Shown piece after piece: positions 17,716 to 27,400 of a stretch of DNA of 45,077 nt. Within the stretch, counting starts at the first letter, position 1, and each line of letters begins with the position of its first letter. The DNA is taken from NCBI GenBank assembly GCA_945860265.1, contig CAMAQF010000029.1, positions 1 to 45,077 on the forward strand, written 5' to 3'. The stretch comes from Emticicia agri (GTDB lineage: Bacteria > Bacteroidota > Bacteroidia > Cytophagales > Spirosomataceae). The notes below the pieces were generated by a model. That model was not told where the DNA came from. It did not search any database and saw only the letters and a program-made list of their open reading frames with translations. Both the position numbers and the translations under genes were made by a program.

Positions 17716-19086
17716 TCAAGGCTTTTTATAATTGCCAATTCCTTCGTCCAAAAACTTAATAAACTCTTCTTTTGAAGTATAGCCTATTGGTTGTTTTACA
17801 ATCAATTTGCCATTTGAATCTTCAATAATATAATAAGGTTGGGCGTTATTATTGTATTTTGTAATTTCCAAATCCATGTTTTTATCGCCGACTGTGACTT
17901 TCAATTCATCGTCATATTTCGATATATATTGTTTTTCTTTTGGAAGTTCTTTTTTATCATCAACGTACAGAGAAGCTATCACGAAATCGTTTTTAAGTTT
18001 TTCTAAAACTTCGGGTTTTGGCCAAACGTTTTCTTCCATTTTACGGCAATTCGCACAAGCATAACCCGTAAAATCTATAAAGAGTGGTTTTCCGACTTCT
18101 TTAGAGTAAGCGAGGGCATCGTCATAATCGTAAAAACCTTTTAATTCATGTGGTAAATCTCGGAGTTTAGAATCATCAGCAACCGTTGTAACGATTGTTT
18201 TTGGTGGTAAAAGTCCTGATAATAAACTTAATTCTTTCTTGTGCGAAACGCCTGAAACCATATACGCAGCAAATGCAAGGAATAAAGTTCCGAAAACTAC
18301 TCTTGGAACATTATACTTTGTAACTTTACTATCCTTCGGAAGACGAATAATTCCTAAAATATAAAGCCCAATGGCAGCAAAAATGATTATCCAAATAACC
18401 AAAAACGTATTTCGAGAAATATAATTAAAGTGATAAGCCAAATCAATATTACTCAGAAATTTAAGTGATAAGGCAAATTCGGCAAAGCCAAAAACTGCTT
18501 TCATTTCATCCATCCAACCACCCGATTTTGGTAGTTTTTTTAAAATATTCGGGAAAAATGCTAAACCCATAAATACCAAACCAATGGGCAAACCATATAC
18601 AAACATTCCATAAATTGGCTTCAAAACTTCACCCTGTTTAGCCAAAATCAGTAAACTGCCAACAAAAGGAAAGGTGCAAGAAAAAGAAACCAAAACTAAA
18701 GTAAGTGCCATGAAAAACACACCCAAATAACCCCCTTTTTCAGATAGAGCATCTACTTTATTTACAAAATCATGAGGCAGCACCAGTTCAAAAATACCTA
18801 AGAGTATTAAACCAAAAATAATAAAAACTATGAAAAATATTAAATTTGTAAGCCAATGAGTACTGACAGAGTTTAAGTCAACGAAATGAGCCAACGCTCC
18901 GATTACCGTAAAAATCAGAATAATTGATGCTCCATAAAAAAGAGCTTTCACTCGACCATTTTGTTGTTTCAGAAAAAAACTAACAGTCATGGGCATAATT
19001 GGGTAAATGCAAGGCATGAAAATAGTAATTATGCCTTCGCCCAAAGCCAAAGTAAGAAAACCTAAAAGTGATTGTGATTCTTGCAT
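17716..19086 (-). CDS. DsbD-like thiol:disulfide interchange membrane protein
   Basis: The 456-residue protein has a CcdA/DsbD-type membrane domain of about eight helices carrying the redox cysteines near MPCIYPIMP (C26) and VSFSCTFPFVG (C137). A C-terminal thioredoxin-like domain follows with the CxxC site in TGYACANCRKMEENVW (C344, C347). Such proteins carry electrons from cytoplasmic thioredoxin across the inner membrane to reduce periplasmic disulfides. The N-terminal periplasmic domain of classical DsbD is absent, as in many Bacteroidota homologues. The frame opens with TTG at 19092, but the ATG at 19086 (MQESQSLL) is the likelier start. It shares a terminator with aat. Confidence 0.88.
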   Translation of the reverse strand: MQESQSLLGFLTLALGEGIITIFMPCIYPIMPMTVSFFLKQQNGRVKALFYGASIILIFTVIGALAHFVDLNSVSTHWLTNLIFFIVFIIFGLILLGIFELVLPHDFVNKVDALSEKGGYLGVFFMALTLVLVSFSCTFPFVGSLLILAKQGEVLKPIYGMFVYGLPIGLVFMGLAFFPNILKKLPKSGGWMDEMKAVFGFAEFALSLKFLSNIDLAYHFNYISRNTFLVIWIIIFAAIGLYILGIIRLPKDSKVTKYNVPRVVFGTLFLAFAAYMVSGVSHKKELSLLSGLLPPKTIVTTVADDSKLRDLPHELKGFYDYDDALAYSKEVGKPLFIDFTGYACANCRKMEENVWPKPEVLEKLKNDFVIASLYVDDKKELPKEKQYISKYDDELKVTVGDKNMDLEITKYNNNAQPYYIIEDSNGKLIVKQPIGYTSKEEFIKFLDEGIGNYKKP

Positions 19087-19225
19087 GAGCAATAAAAAAT
19101 AATGTTTGTCTTATTTATAACGCAAAATCTGTGCAAAAGTGCCGATGAACAATTAAAAATGTAGAATTAAGAATGTAGGTATCTGATAATAAACACCTTA
19201 AAAGATAATCAAATTTGTTCCCTTT

Positions 19226-19819
19226 TTAAAAATACCATTTTTCGGTCATAAGTTTGAAGGCAAGCCCAGCAACGAAAGCAGATAAAATGAGATTCCAAGA
19301 GTGTTTTTTTAGCTTTAAACCATTTAAAACCAAAAATGAAAGTGTGATGGTAACTGCCACAATTAATAATTGCCCGATTTCGAGACCAATATTAAAAGCC
19401 AATAATTGCATTACAATACTTTCATCTTTTCCGAGTAGGCTTTTTAAGTAGTTAGAAAACCCCATTCCGTGAATGAGGCCAAACATCAAAGTGAAAAAAT
19501 AACGTATCCTCGAAAATTTTTCGGGGTTAAATATGCTTTCGGTACTTCGATGAAAGAAATTAGCGAAACAAGTAAGAATAATAGTAACAGGAATCAAAAA
19601 CTCAATCAAATCCGTGCTGTATTCGATAAGTTTAAGAGCTGCCAAAGCTAAGGTAATTGAATGCCCAATAGTAAAGGCCGTGACAAGATATAGTATTTTT
19701 TGCCAATCGCTCATTCTATATATCGCACAAAGGGCTATCACAAACAATATATGGTCGTAGCCGTTTATATCGGTAATGTGTTGATAACCAAATTGTAAGT
19801 AAATTAAAAACTCGTTCAT
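19226..19819 (-). CDS. HupE/UreJ family membrane protein
   Basis: This 197-residue protein has about six membrane helices. Family marks are the N-terminal GYDHILFVIALCAIY, TAFTIGHSITLALA (conserved His), FGLIHGMGFSNYL and LAFNIGLEIGQLLIV. HupE and UreJ proteins were named from hydrogenase and urease clusters and are thought to move nickel or another metal, but this Bacteroidota version has no hydrogenase or urease gene nearby, so its substrate is open. ATG at 19819 (MNEFLIYL) is chosen over the TTG at 19825. It lies upstream of, and in the same direction as, the DsbD-like gene, with a 139-base gap, and is divergent from alkB. Confidence 0.8.
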   Translation of the reverse strand: MNEFLIYLQFGYQHITDINGYDHILFVIALCAIYRMSDWQKILYLVTAFTIGHSITLALAALKLIEYSTDLIEFLIPVTIILTCFANFFHRSTESIFNPEKFSRIRYFFTLMFGLIHGMGFSNYLKSLLGKDESIVMQLLAFNIGLEIGQLLIVAVTITLSFLVLNGLKLKKHSWNLILSAFVAGLAFKLMTEKWYF

Positions 19820-19841
19820 GATCAAGCTTATATTTTTATTT

Positions 19842-19873
19842 CCTAAAAATAAAACTTAAGGGTTTTATTTAGG
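19842..19873. promoter_or_regulatory. Inverted repeat in the hupE-alkB divergent gap
   Basis: CCTAAAAATAAAAC and GTTTTATTTAGG pair over 12 bases with a two-base bulge around a six-base loop (TTAAGG). It is centred between two divergent genes, where an operator is plausible. No known regulator site was recognised. Confidence 0.3.
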
Positions 19874-19939
19874 ATTTATCTAACAATATTATAAAATTTG
19901 CAATGATTGTTTAAAATTACAACGAAAAATCAGTAAACC

Positions 19940-21055
19940 ATGAGTATTAGAAAAAAAATCGGTTTTGCTTGGGGCTACTCTTTTATTGCCTTCTTTATTT
20001 TGGGCTATTATTACATTACTCCAAATTGGACATTCTTTGTATTTATTTTTTCCTATTGCTTAATTCCGATTCTTGATGAAACTGTAAGCCGAGATTCCCA
20101 AAACGCTAGCACCGAAGAATACGAAAAACTTCTCAATAACCGTTATTTTGACTTTTTAGTATATTCTCACGTTTATATTCAATATTTCATGCTTTTCTGG
20201 AGTTGCTATATACTCAAGTTTGATAACCTCACTTGGTATCAAATTTTTGGCTTAATGTTTAGTCAAGGCGTTTACGCTTCTACTATCATCAATGTGGCTC
20301 ATGAATTAGGGCATCGTAAAAGTGCGTTTGCACAATTTCATGCCCGTGCGGCTTTAATTTCAGTTTGTTACATGCACTTTTTTATTGAACACAATCGGGG
20401 ACATCATACGCACGTGGCTACACCTCTCGACCCCGCAACTGCTCGCAAGAACCAAACCGTTTTTGCGTTTTGGAAACAAAGCTTAGTTGGTGGCTTCATA
20501 AGTGCATGGAATATTGAGAAAAAACTTCTTCAAAAAGAAAATAAAAAAACTTGGAGTTTAAATAATGAAATGATTTGGGCGGTCATTTTGCCAATTTTTC
20601 TCTGCTTTTTACTTACTGTTTCGTTTAGTAAATCAATTCAAGAAATTGCATGGATTGTGCCAACGTTTTTTGTAGTGCAGAGCATCATTGCCATTTTATC
20701 TTTAGAATGTGTCAATTATATTGAGCATTACGGAATTTTGCGGAAACAACTCGAAAATGGACGCTACGAAAAAGTAAATCCACTGCATTCATGGAATGCC
20801 AACCATTTTTATAGCAATCTATTACTTTTTCATCTGCAACGGCACTCCGACCATCACGCTTACGCGGCACGACCATATCAAGTGCTTCGTCATTTTGATG
20901 AAAGCCCGCAGTTGCCTTATGGCTATACAATGATGATTTTAATGTCGCTTGTGCCACCAATTTGGTTTAAAACCATGAATAAACGCTTGGAAGAATGGCA
21001 AAAAAACAGCGTTGACAATGAACATATTATGAAAGTAGTAAAGCAATTTGCATAA
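19940..21055 (+). CDS. alkB: Membrane alkane 1-monooxygenase
   Basis: This 371-residue, multi-helix membrane protein has all the histidine boxes of AlkB: HELGHR (121-126), EHNRGHHTH (150-158, followed by TPLDPATARKNQ), the AlkB-specific NYIEHYGILR (259-268) and QRHSDHHAYAARPYQVLR (from 300). These bind the two-iron centre that hydroxylates the terminal carbon of medium- to long-chain alkanes using oxygen and electrons from rubredoxin. No rubredoxin, rubredoxin reductase or alcohol dehydrogenase gene is intact nearby, so electrons must come from elsewhere in the genome. It is transcribed alone between the divergent HupE-like gene and a terminator shared with prfB. Confidence 0.93.
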   Translation: MSIRKKIGFAWGYSFIAFFILGYYYITPNWTFFVFIFSYCLIPILDETVSRDSQNASTEEYEKLLNNRYFDFLVYSHVYIQYFMLFWSCYILKFDNLTWYQIFGLMFSQGVYASTIINVAHELGHRKSAFAQFHARAALISVCYMHFFIEHNRGHHTHVATPLDPATARKNQTVFAFWKQSLVGGFISAWNIEKKLLQKENKKTWSLNNEMIWAVILPIFLCFLLTVSFSKSIQEIAWIVPTFFVVQSIIAILSLECVNYIEHYGILRKQLENGRYEKVNPLHSWNANHFYSNLLLFHLQRHSDHHAYAARPYQVLRHFDESPQLPYGYTMMILMSLVPPIWFKTMNKRLEEWQKNSVDNEHIMKVVKQFA

Positions 21056-21056
21056 A

Positions 21057-21098
21057 AAAAGCCTGTAAAGTCAGTTTTCTTGAAATTTACAGGCTTTT
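21057..21098. terminator. Bidirectional terminator between alkB and prfB
   Basis: A 13-bp perfect stem (AAAAGCCTGTAAA at 21057-21069, TTTACAGGCTTTT at 21086-21098) with a 16-base loop lies between the convergent stops and has A/T flanks that act as U tracts in both directions. Confidence 0.85.
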
Positions 21099-21114
21099 AC
21101 ATAGATATTAAAGA

Positions 21115-22189
21115 TTAGTTTTCCATCAAATAACCTTTGATAAACTCATCAATATCTCCATTCAATACTGCTTCTGTATTTGATGTTTGAATATTAGTTC
21201 GGTGGTCTTTCACTCGTCGGTCGTCTAAAACGTAGCTTCGGATTTGTGAACCCCATTCGATTTTCATTTTTCCTGCTTCGGTTTCGGCTTTTGCAGCATT
21301 GCGTTTGTCAACTTCTAACTGATAAAGTTTCGACTTCAACATTTGCATCGCACGCTCACGGTTTCCGAGCTGACTACGGTCAACTTGACAAACGATTACG
21401 ATTCCAGATGGTTTGTGCGTAAGCTGCACTTTTGTTTCTACTTTATTGACATTTTGTCCACCAGCACCACCTGAGCGAGAAGTTTGGATTTCAATATCAG
21501 CAGGATTTATCTCAATCGTAATTGTTTCGTCAACCAATGGTGTAACAAAAACCGATGAAAATGAAGTATGTCGTCGGGCATTAGAATCGAAAGGCGAAAT
21601 TCTGACCAAACGATGCACGCCATTTTCAGATTTCAAGAAACCGTAAGCCATTGGCCCATCAATTTGCAACGAAACCGATTTCACGCCCGCTGTATCGCCA
21701 TCTTGAAAATCAAGTTCTGACACTTTATAACCTTTCTTATTACACCACATTAAATACATTCTCATCAACATACTTGTCCAGTCTTGGCTTTCAGTACCGC
21801 CAGCACCAGCATTTATTTCGAGAATGGCACTCATTTGGTCTTCTTCGTTTGAAAGCATTCGTTTTAACTCCAAATCTTCCAAAACGCTTATTACTTTTTT
21901 TGCTTCTTCGTCAACTTCCTCTTCGGTTACATCGCCTGCTTCATAAAATTCATAAAGCGTATCGAGGTCACCGATTACGGCATTCGCATTTTCGTATCCG
22001 CCAGTCCAGCCTTTCAAGGCACGTACCTGTTTCATTACGTTTTCGGCTTTGGTGGCATCAGTCCAAAATTCGGGTTGAGCAGTTTGGTTTTCTAAATCTT
22101 CGAGTTGTTCTTTCTTGCTATCGTAGTCAAAGATACCCCCTCAAAGCCGCTAATCTGGCCTTTAACTCCTTCAATTGTTCGGTAGTCAT
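21115..22189 (-). CDS. prfB: Peptide chain release factor 2, made by programmed +1 frameshift
   Basis: RF2 ends translation at UGA and UAA. The second, long frame (from about 22128 down to 21115) holds the UGA-reading SPF tripeptide ([11 protein letters not shown]) and the peptidyl-tRNA hydrolysis GGQ ([11 protein letters not shown]). It has no proper start of its own. The real start is the ATG at 22187-22189, which reads [20 protein letters not shown] for 20 codons up to the in-frame TGA at 22127-22129. A +1 slip on CTT then gives [15 protein letters not shown] and joins the long frame, for a total of 357 residues. It is autoregulated: low RF2 slows reading of the TGA and favours the shift. 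Standard annotation would truncate the protein or call it broken. Confidence 0.95.
22127..22141 (-). promoter_or_regulatory. prfB programmed +1 frameshift site
   Basis: On the minus strand the site reads AGG GGG TAT CTT TGA followed by C. This is the classical arrangement: a Shine-Dalgarno-like AGGGGG, a three-base spacer, the slippery CTT and a TGA in a weak context (TGAC). Confidence 0.95.
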
Positions 22190-22217
22190 ATTATATTGTG
22201 AATAAATGATTAAAATG

Positions 22218-22225
22218 CAAAATTA
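22218..22225 (-). promoter_or_regulatory. -7 promoter element (TAATTTTG) for prfB
   Basis: An exact TAnnTTTG match on the minus strand, 28 bases upstream of the prfB ATG at 22189. No -33 element was recognised. Confidence 0.4.
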
Positions 22226-22375
22226 CGCAGATTTGCTCATAAAATGGTGGTTTTTGAAAATAAAACGGAAATTATGCTATAAATAGCTTATTTATGTTTT
22301 GCAATTATTTTTGCAAGAATTTAATAAAAACATCAAGCGTTTGCTTATTTTTACTGCATATAAAACAATAGATAT

Positions 22376-22981
22376 ATGGAAGCAATCATTGCAGCACCAA
22401 AAAAACGTGAAAGGCGAGTGCCAGCATCATTGATAAAAGAAGTTTTAGACGGACAGCCGATTTATTATAAAGGTTATCGAAGTGTGATGTACGGGCATAA
22501 AAATTTGGAAGAAATCATGGGAGCAAGTAGTTTACAAAGTTTGATTATCAATTTTATTCAGAAGATTTTAATTAAAAATTTAGATGATTTTAACTACCTA
22601 ATTTTGACAGGTGAACCAGGGCTTCATTTAAGCCATCGAAATAATTTTTCTGGAGATATTGTACTTTACCACATTGGTCAGATTGAAAAATTTACGAAAC
22701 GTTACTTTGATGTTCCGCCATTGCTACAAGTAGAGGTTGATGTAGAAATTGATACCGAAAATATTTCTCAAAACTTGTATGTTACCCGAAAAACACAGCG
22801 ACTTTTAGAATTTGGTGTAAAAAAAGTAATTTGGGTTTTTACAGCCACGCAAAGTGTTTGGGTTGCCGAACCCGAACAAGATTGGAGAATCATTAATTGG
22901 AATAAAGAAATTCAACTTTTTGAAGATATTTCAATGAATTTAGGTGATTATTTAGCTAAAATGAATGTTGAGTTGGAGTAA
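22376..22981 (+). CDS. Uma2 family protein (DUF820, PD-(D/E)XK-like fold)
   Basis: The 201-residue protein has the Uma2 pattern: an N-terminal region mentioning a target-like GYRSVMYG, then SGDIVLYHIGQ (conserved Asp), PLLQVEVDVEID (acidic residues of the nuclease-like core) and KTQRLLEFGVKKVIWVFTATQSVWV, which holds the motif between the last strands. Uma2 proteins resemble restriction endonucleases, are very numerous in cyanobacteria and some Bacteroidota, and have no firmly established role. This one starts with a basic, Arg/Lys-rich tail (APKKRERR). It stands alone, divergent from prfB, with its own terminator. Confidence 0.78.
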   Translation: MEAIIAAPKKRERRVPASLIKEVLDGQPIYYKGYRSVMYGHKNLEEIMGASSLQSLIINFIQKILIKNLDDFNYLILTGEPGLHLSHRNNFSGDIVLYHIGQIEKFTKRYFDVPPLLQVEVDVEIDTENISQNLYVTRKTQRLLEFGVKKVIWVFTATQSVWVAEPEQDWRIINWNKEIQLFEDISMNLGDYLAKMNVELE

Positions 22982-23054
22982 AAGAAAATAGTGTTTATAA
23001 GAACAGTTTGCAGAGTAAAAATAGAAGTTTGGATTAATTTAGTCAAAATCAATA

Positions 23055-23090
23055 TAAAAAGTAGTCCTCTAATTGAAGGCTACTTTTTTT
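23055..23090 (+). terminator. Intrinsic terminator after the Uma2 gene
   Basis: AAAAAGTAG-t-CCT pairs with AGG-CTACTTTTT around a short loop, followed by a run of T (23083-23090). One bulged base interrupts the stem. Confidence 0.7.
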
Positions 23091-23191
23091 AATACGTACA
23101 AAAATTTTCAAAAAACACTTCTTTTACAAACAAATAACCAATAAATCAACAATATCTTTAATAAAAGTTTTTCTTTTAAAAATAAAACCTG

Positions 23192-23199
23192 TACCTTTG
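23192..23199 (+). promoter_or_regulatory. rpsL -7 promoter element (TACCTTTG)
   Basis: An exact TAnnTTTG followed by CAGCCC, the arrangement seen at strong Bacteroidota promoters. The rpsL ATG is 50 bases downstream. Confidence 0.65.
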
Positions 23200-23248
23200 C
23201 AGCCCTAATTGGAAATTAGTATCTAACGAAAACAATTTTTTTAACAAC

Positions 23249-23659
23249 ATGCCTACTATACAGCAGTTAGTAAGAAACGGCAGAGAACAAATGACTTGGA
23301 AGTCTAAGTCGCCCGCTTTGGATTCATGTCCGCAGCGTCGTGGCGTTTGTACTCGTGTTTACACTACGACCCCCAAAAAGCCTAACTCAGCACTTCGTAA
23401 AGTTGCTCGTGTTCGCTTAACAAATCAAAAAGAAGTGAATGCTTATATCCCAGGAGAAGGACACAACTTGCAAGAACACTCAATCGTATTGATTCGTGGT
23501 GGTCGTGTAAAAGATCTTCCAGGTGTACGTTATCACATCGTTCGTGGTGCATTAGATACCGCAGGTGTTAATAACCGTAAGCAGAGCCGTTCTAAGTATG
23601 GTGCTAAACGTCCTAAGCCAGGTCAAGTTGCAGCTCCAGTAAAAGGAAAGAAAAAATAA
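23249..23659 (+). CDS. rpsL: 30S ribosomal protein uS12
   Basis: uS12 lines the decoding centre of the small subunit. The 136-residue sequence is near-universal in its blocks [25 protein letters not shown] and [18 protein letters not shown]43 and K88, where streptomycin-resistance changes occur, are the wild-type residues, and D89, the residue methylthiolated by RimO in some bacteria, is present. The C-terminal tail (PVKGKKK) is basic. A TACCTTTG promoter element lies upstream. It is followed 146 bases later by rpsG. Confidence 0.98.
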   Translation: MPTIQQLVRNGREQMTWKSKSPALDSCPQRRGVCTRVYTTTPKKPNSALRKVARVRLTNQKEVNAYIPGEGHNLQEHSIVLIRGGRVKDLPGVRYHIVRGALDTAGVNNRKQSRSKYGAKRPKPGQVAAPVKGKKK

Positions 23660-23805
23660 TTTCCTGAAAGTAATTTCCAGTTGAAAGTTTTCGGTTAGAA
23701 GATAAACATTCGTTTTTCAATAATAAATAACTTAACAACAGGGTAGTAATCTCGGAGCAATCGGAGGTGAATTAGTTTTCAAGAACGAAACCTTATTTAA
23801 ACAAA

Positions 23806-24273
23806 ATGAGAAAGTCAAAACCAAAAAAGCGTTACGTGCTTCCTGACCCAAAGTTTAGAGACGTAACTGTAACTAAGTTTGTAAATAACTTAATGTATGA
23901 CGGTAAGAAAAGTACTGCATACACAATTTTCTACGGTGCTTTAGAATTAGTTGAAACCCGTACGAAAGAAAATGGCCTTGAATTGTGGAAAAAAGCATTG
24001 GCGAACGTAATGCCAACTGTTGAGGTAAAAAGCCGCCGTGTTGGTGGAGCTACTTTCCAAGTTCCACAAGAAGTACGTGCTGACCGTAAGCAGTCAGTAG
24101 GTATGAAATGGTTAATCGGATATTCACGTAAGCGTGGTGAAAAAACCATGACTGAGCGTTTAGCTGGCGAAATCATCGCTGCGGCTAAAGGTGAAGGTGC
24201 GGCAGTGAAGAAAAAAGATGATACGCACAGAATGGCAGAAGCTAACAAAGCATTCTCGCACTTCAGATTCTAA
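23806..24273 (+). CDS. rpsG: 30S ribosomal protein uS7
   Basis: uS7 starts assembly of the 30S head and contacts the E-site tRNA. The 155-residue product is standard, with [42 protein letters not shown] (the beta-hairpin) and [20 protein letters not shown]. It is cotranscribed with rpsL. In most bacteria fusA follows; here a strong terminator lies 32 bases after the stop and fusA is absent. Confidence 0.98.
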   Translation: MRKSKPKKRYVLPDPKFRDVTVTKFVNNLMYDGKKSTAYTIFYGALELVETRTKENGLELWKKALANVMPTVEVKSRRVGGATFQVPQEVRADRKQSVGMKWLIGYSRKRGEKTMTERLAGEIIAAAKGEGAAVKKKDDTHRMAEANKAFSHFRF

Positions 24274-24305
24274 TTTAGACGAAAGTCGATTTCAGAATTA
24301 ATATA

Positions 24306-24346
24306 AAAAAATCCGCAAATGCTGAAAAGTATTTGCGGATTTTTTG
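24306..24346 (+). terminator. Terminator of the rpsL-rpsG operon
   Basis: A 15-bp perfect stem (AAAAAATCCGCAAAT at 24306-24320, ATTTGCGGATTTTTT at 24331-24345) with a 10-base loop ends in a T run. It is one of the strongest hairpins in the window. Confidence 0.92.
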
Positions 24347-24363
24347 TGTTTGTTTGGTAGAAA

Positions 24364-24395
24364 ATTTGTGGCATACTTCAAAATGTGCCACAAAT
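24364..24395 (+). repeat. Dispersed hairpin repeat, copy B (TTTGTGGCA arms)
   Basis: Ten-base arms (ATTTGTGGCA / TGCCACAAAT) enclose the loop TACTTCAAAATG. It sits just after the rpsG terminator and matches copy A at 11053-11088 in both arms and loop, with the opposite orientation. Confidence 0.6.
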
Positions 24396-24407
24396 CCTTT
24401 TTCGGTG

Positions 24408-24442
24408 AAAAAAACGACGGCAAGGTTCAAAATCTCGCCGTC
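24408..24442 (-). terminator. Terminator downstream of the BNR pseudogene
   Basis: On the minus strand GACGGCGAG and CTTGCCGTC pair (one mismatch) and are followed by GTTTTTTT. It lies 32 bases after the restored stop of the pseudogene, so the gene once had a normal 3' end. Confidence 0.75.
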
Positions 24443-24473
24443 ATAAATTTAAATTTATTAAGATGAATCAAAT

Positions 24474-27400
24474 CTATCGAATCATTTCATAATCTTTAAA
24501 CATATTCAATTTCATTGATTCTACTTTCTTTCTGAATTCGGCCCAGTTGCCTGCAAAGAATACATTTATTTTGGCGATGGAATCTCGTGAGGCCATCAAA
24601 TTGTTCTAAAATGATTGATTCAGTTTTTGATGGTGAAGACTGACGATTTCCTAAATACATCATTAACTCCTGAGCTTTTGTCAAAGCAGTCATGCTATAT
24701 GGGCGACCATAACCTTGTTTTTCAAGCGGTTTTGCGACAATCAGCTCTTTTTTAGACTTGATAGTATCTTGTACTGCTTTAATCTGCTTTCTGAAATCTT
24801 CAATTTCTTTGCCTTCGTTATCTTTTACTTGATTCAGTAGCTTTTCCGTAACATCATTGGCCTCGGTGAGACGGTCGCTCGCTTTGGTGAGTTTAGCTAC
24901 ATTCACTTTTAGGCGTTCGTAAATATCTCGTTTGGCCACTTCTGCACTACGGTCGAAATTGTATCTTGGGTCTGGTTTTACGTTTATGTAAGTTGAATCC
25001 TTTTGGTCGCCAAAACTTAGTACAACTTTGTATTTCCCTGATAAAATATTGATTCCGTTTGGCTCAGCTGTTCCTTTCTTCGGTTTTGGTGTATTAGGGT
25101 AACGAATACCTTTTTCGGTTAAATTCCACGTAATTCGTTGCATTCCTGAAGTATCAGGCACACTAAATAATGTACGAATCTGTTTGCCTACTTCGTTATA
25201 AATTTTAGCATAAACCGTGTCGTATTTTATACATGGCACTTTTGGTGTAGTAACGTCTTTTTTCTCTTCGGGCTTTTTCTCCTCCATTTTTGGAACATTC
25301 ACAAAATAGCTAATTCTTGCACCTGCCGCACGGTTTTCACCTTCGTACATTCCGTCGCCAATTGTGTTTATCCAATCTGTGTCGAAAATTCCACTAAATA
25401 AGCATCTGGGGACTCAAAAGCTACGAGTTTTTGATCTAAAATTTTCGTAGATACTTGAGCGATTTTACGAAGTGGGCGAATATCGTCTAGAACATATAAA
25501 GCACGACCAAACGTACCAACTACTAAATCGGCTTCACGCTCTTGAATTGTCAAATCCATTGTTGAAACCGATGGTAAGCCTGCTTTCCATTGTGTCCAAG
25601 TTTTTGCTTCGTCAACACTTACCCAAAGACCGTGTTCTGTTCCACAAAACATTAAATTCGGCGTTGTAGGGTCTTGCAAGAAACAAAGAGCATAAGCACG
25701 CACTTTGTTTTCGTCAACAATACGTTCCCAGTTTTGACCAAAATCTTTTGTGCGAAACACATAAGGAGCAAAATCTCCTTGACGATAATTATTGACAGTC
25801 ACAAAAGCTTCGCCAGGATTGTATTTGGATGCTTGAATCTGACAAATCCATCCTTCTTTCGGAAAATTTTTGATTTTTGAAGTAAGATTCGACCATTTTT
25901 TGCCGAAATCTCTCGTTAACTGAACGTTTCCATCATCAGTTCCTGCCCAAAGTACGCCTCTTTCTTTATGAGATGGAGCAAGCGAAAGAATAGTATTATG
26001 GTTTTCGGCCGAAGTAATATCAAGCGAAAGGCCACCACTTTGGACTTGCTTTTGTTGTACTGGATTATTATATGTTAAATCGGGTGAAATAATATCCCAA
26101 GTCAAACCTTTATTTTGGCTTTTATGTACAAACTGACTTCCGTAGTAAATTGTCTCTTTATCAAATGGGTCTTGAGCAATGGCAGCATTCCAATTGAAAC
26201 GCAAACGAGTTTTAATATCAACCTGTGGCGGACGAATCATTGCCGAATGCCCTGTTTTGGTATCATATCTGCCCAAAAATCAACCTTGCGACAGTGCGTA
26301 GCCATAACGAGCGTATTCGGGGTCAGGCACAACATCGAAGCCATCGCCACCATTGACCGAAAGCCAACTGTAATTTCTGATTCCGCCCTCTTTCCAAATA
26401 TAGGCTGGGCCTTGCCACGAGCCATTATCTTGTAAGCCGCCATAAATATTATATGGAATCTCGTTATCGACATTAACGTGATAAAACTGTCCTAAAGGCA
26501 AAGCTTCTGCAAAAGTCCATGTTTTACCTCTATCTCTCGAAATTGAAATACCGCCGTCATTACCGTTAATGATAAAATTATTGTCTTCGGGATGAATCCA
26601 GATTGCGTGGTGGTCGGCATGTGCTTGGTCAAAAGTGGCAGTAGTTTTGAATGATTTTCCACCATCTTCACTCATAGAAATTACCTGATAAAGGCTATAA
26701 AGTCGGTTTTCGTTCTTTGGATCGCATAAAATATCGTTGAAATAAAACGGACGATTTGTTACATCTTTTGGGTCTTCGTTTACTTTTTCCCATTTCATAC
26801 CACCATCATCAGAGCGATAAAGTCCATTTTTTGTTGCTTCAATTAAAGCATACACTCGATTTGGGTAAGAGCGGCAACTCGCCAAACCAATTCGACCGAA
26901 ATCTCCTTCGGGTAAACCATCAGTTTTGGATAGTTTCTTCCAGTTTTTCCCTGCATCATAAGTTACATAAAGCCCAGAACCTTCTCCGCCTGATTTGAAA
27001 TCCCATGCGGTGCGTTTGTGTTGCCACATTGACACAAAGAGTTTATTTGGGTTTTTGGCATCCATAATCATATCGGCCACTCCCGATTTTTCGTTCGTAA
27101 ACAATACTCTCTGCCAAGTTTCGCCGCCATCGGTTGTTTTATAAACGCCTCGTTCTTGCTGTTCGGCATAAGGATTTCCGATTACGCCCGCATAAATCAC
27201 ATTTGGATTTGTAGGGTCAATCAGAATACGATGAATATTGCGAGTTTTTTCAAGTCCCATCAATTTCCAGGTTTTACCGCCATCAAGCGATTTGTAGATG
27301 CCTGCTCCTAAATTGATAGAGTTTCGAGGATTTCCCTCGCCCGTTCCTACCCAAACCACTGAAGGATTTGATTGCTGAATGGCTATCGACCCAATATTTT

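Noticed and set aside
21115..22035. prfB as a simple 306-residue frame from the internal ATG at 22035
   Set aside because: The N-terminus is incomplete; the upstream 20-codon frame and the AGGGGG-TAT-CTT-TGA-C signal show that the full protein uses a frameshift.
21651..22205. Long plus-strand open frame over prfB
   Set aside because: It is a shadow of the RF2 coding sequence; the translation is low-complexity (Leu/Arg/His-rich) and has no domain, while the minus strand gives RF2.
22376..22981. Uma2 protein, AlbA_2 protein and OLD ATPase as a defence island
   Set aside because: They lie far apart (3, 22 and 30 kb), separated by housekeeping genes, and share no operon or mobile element.
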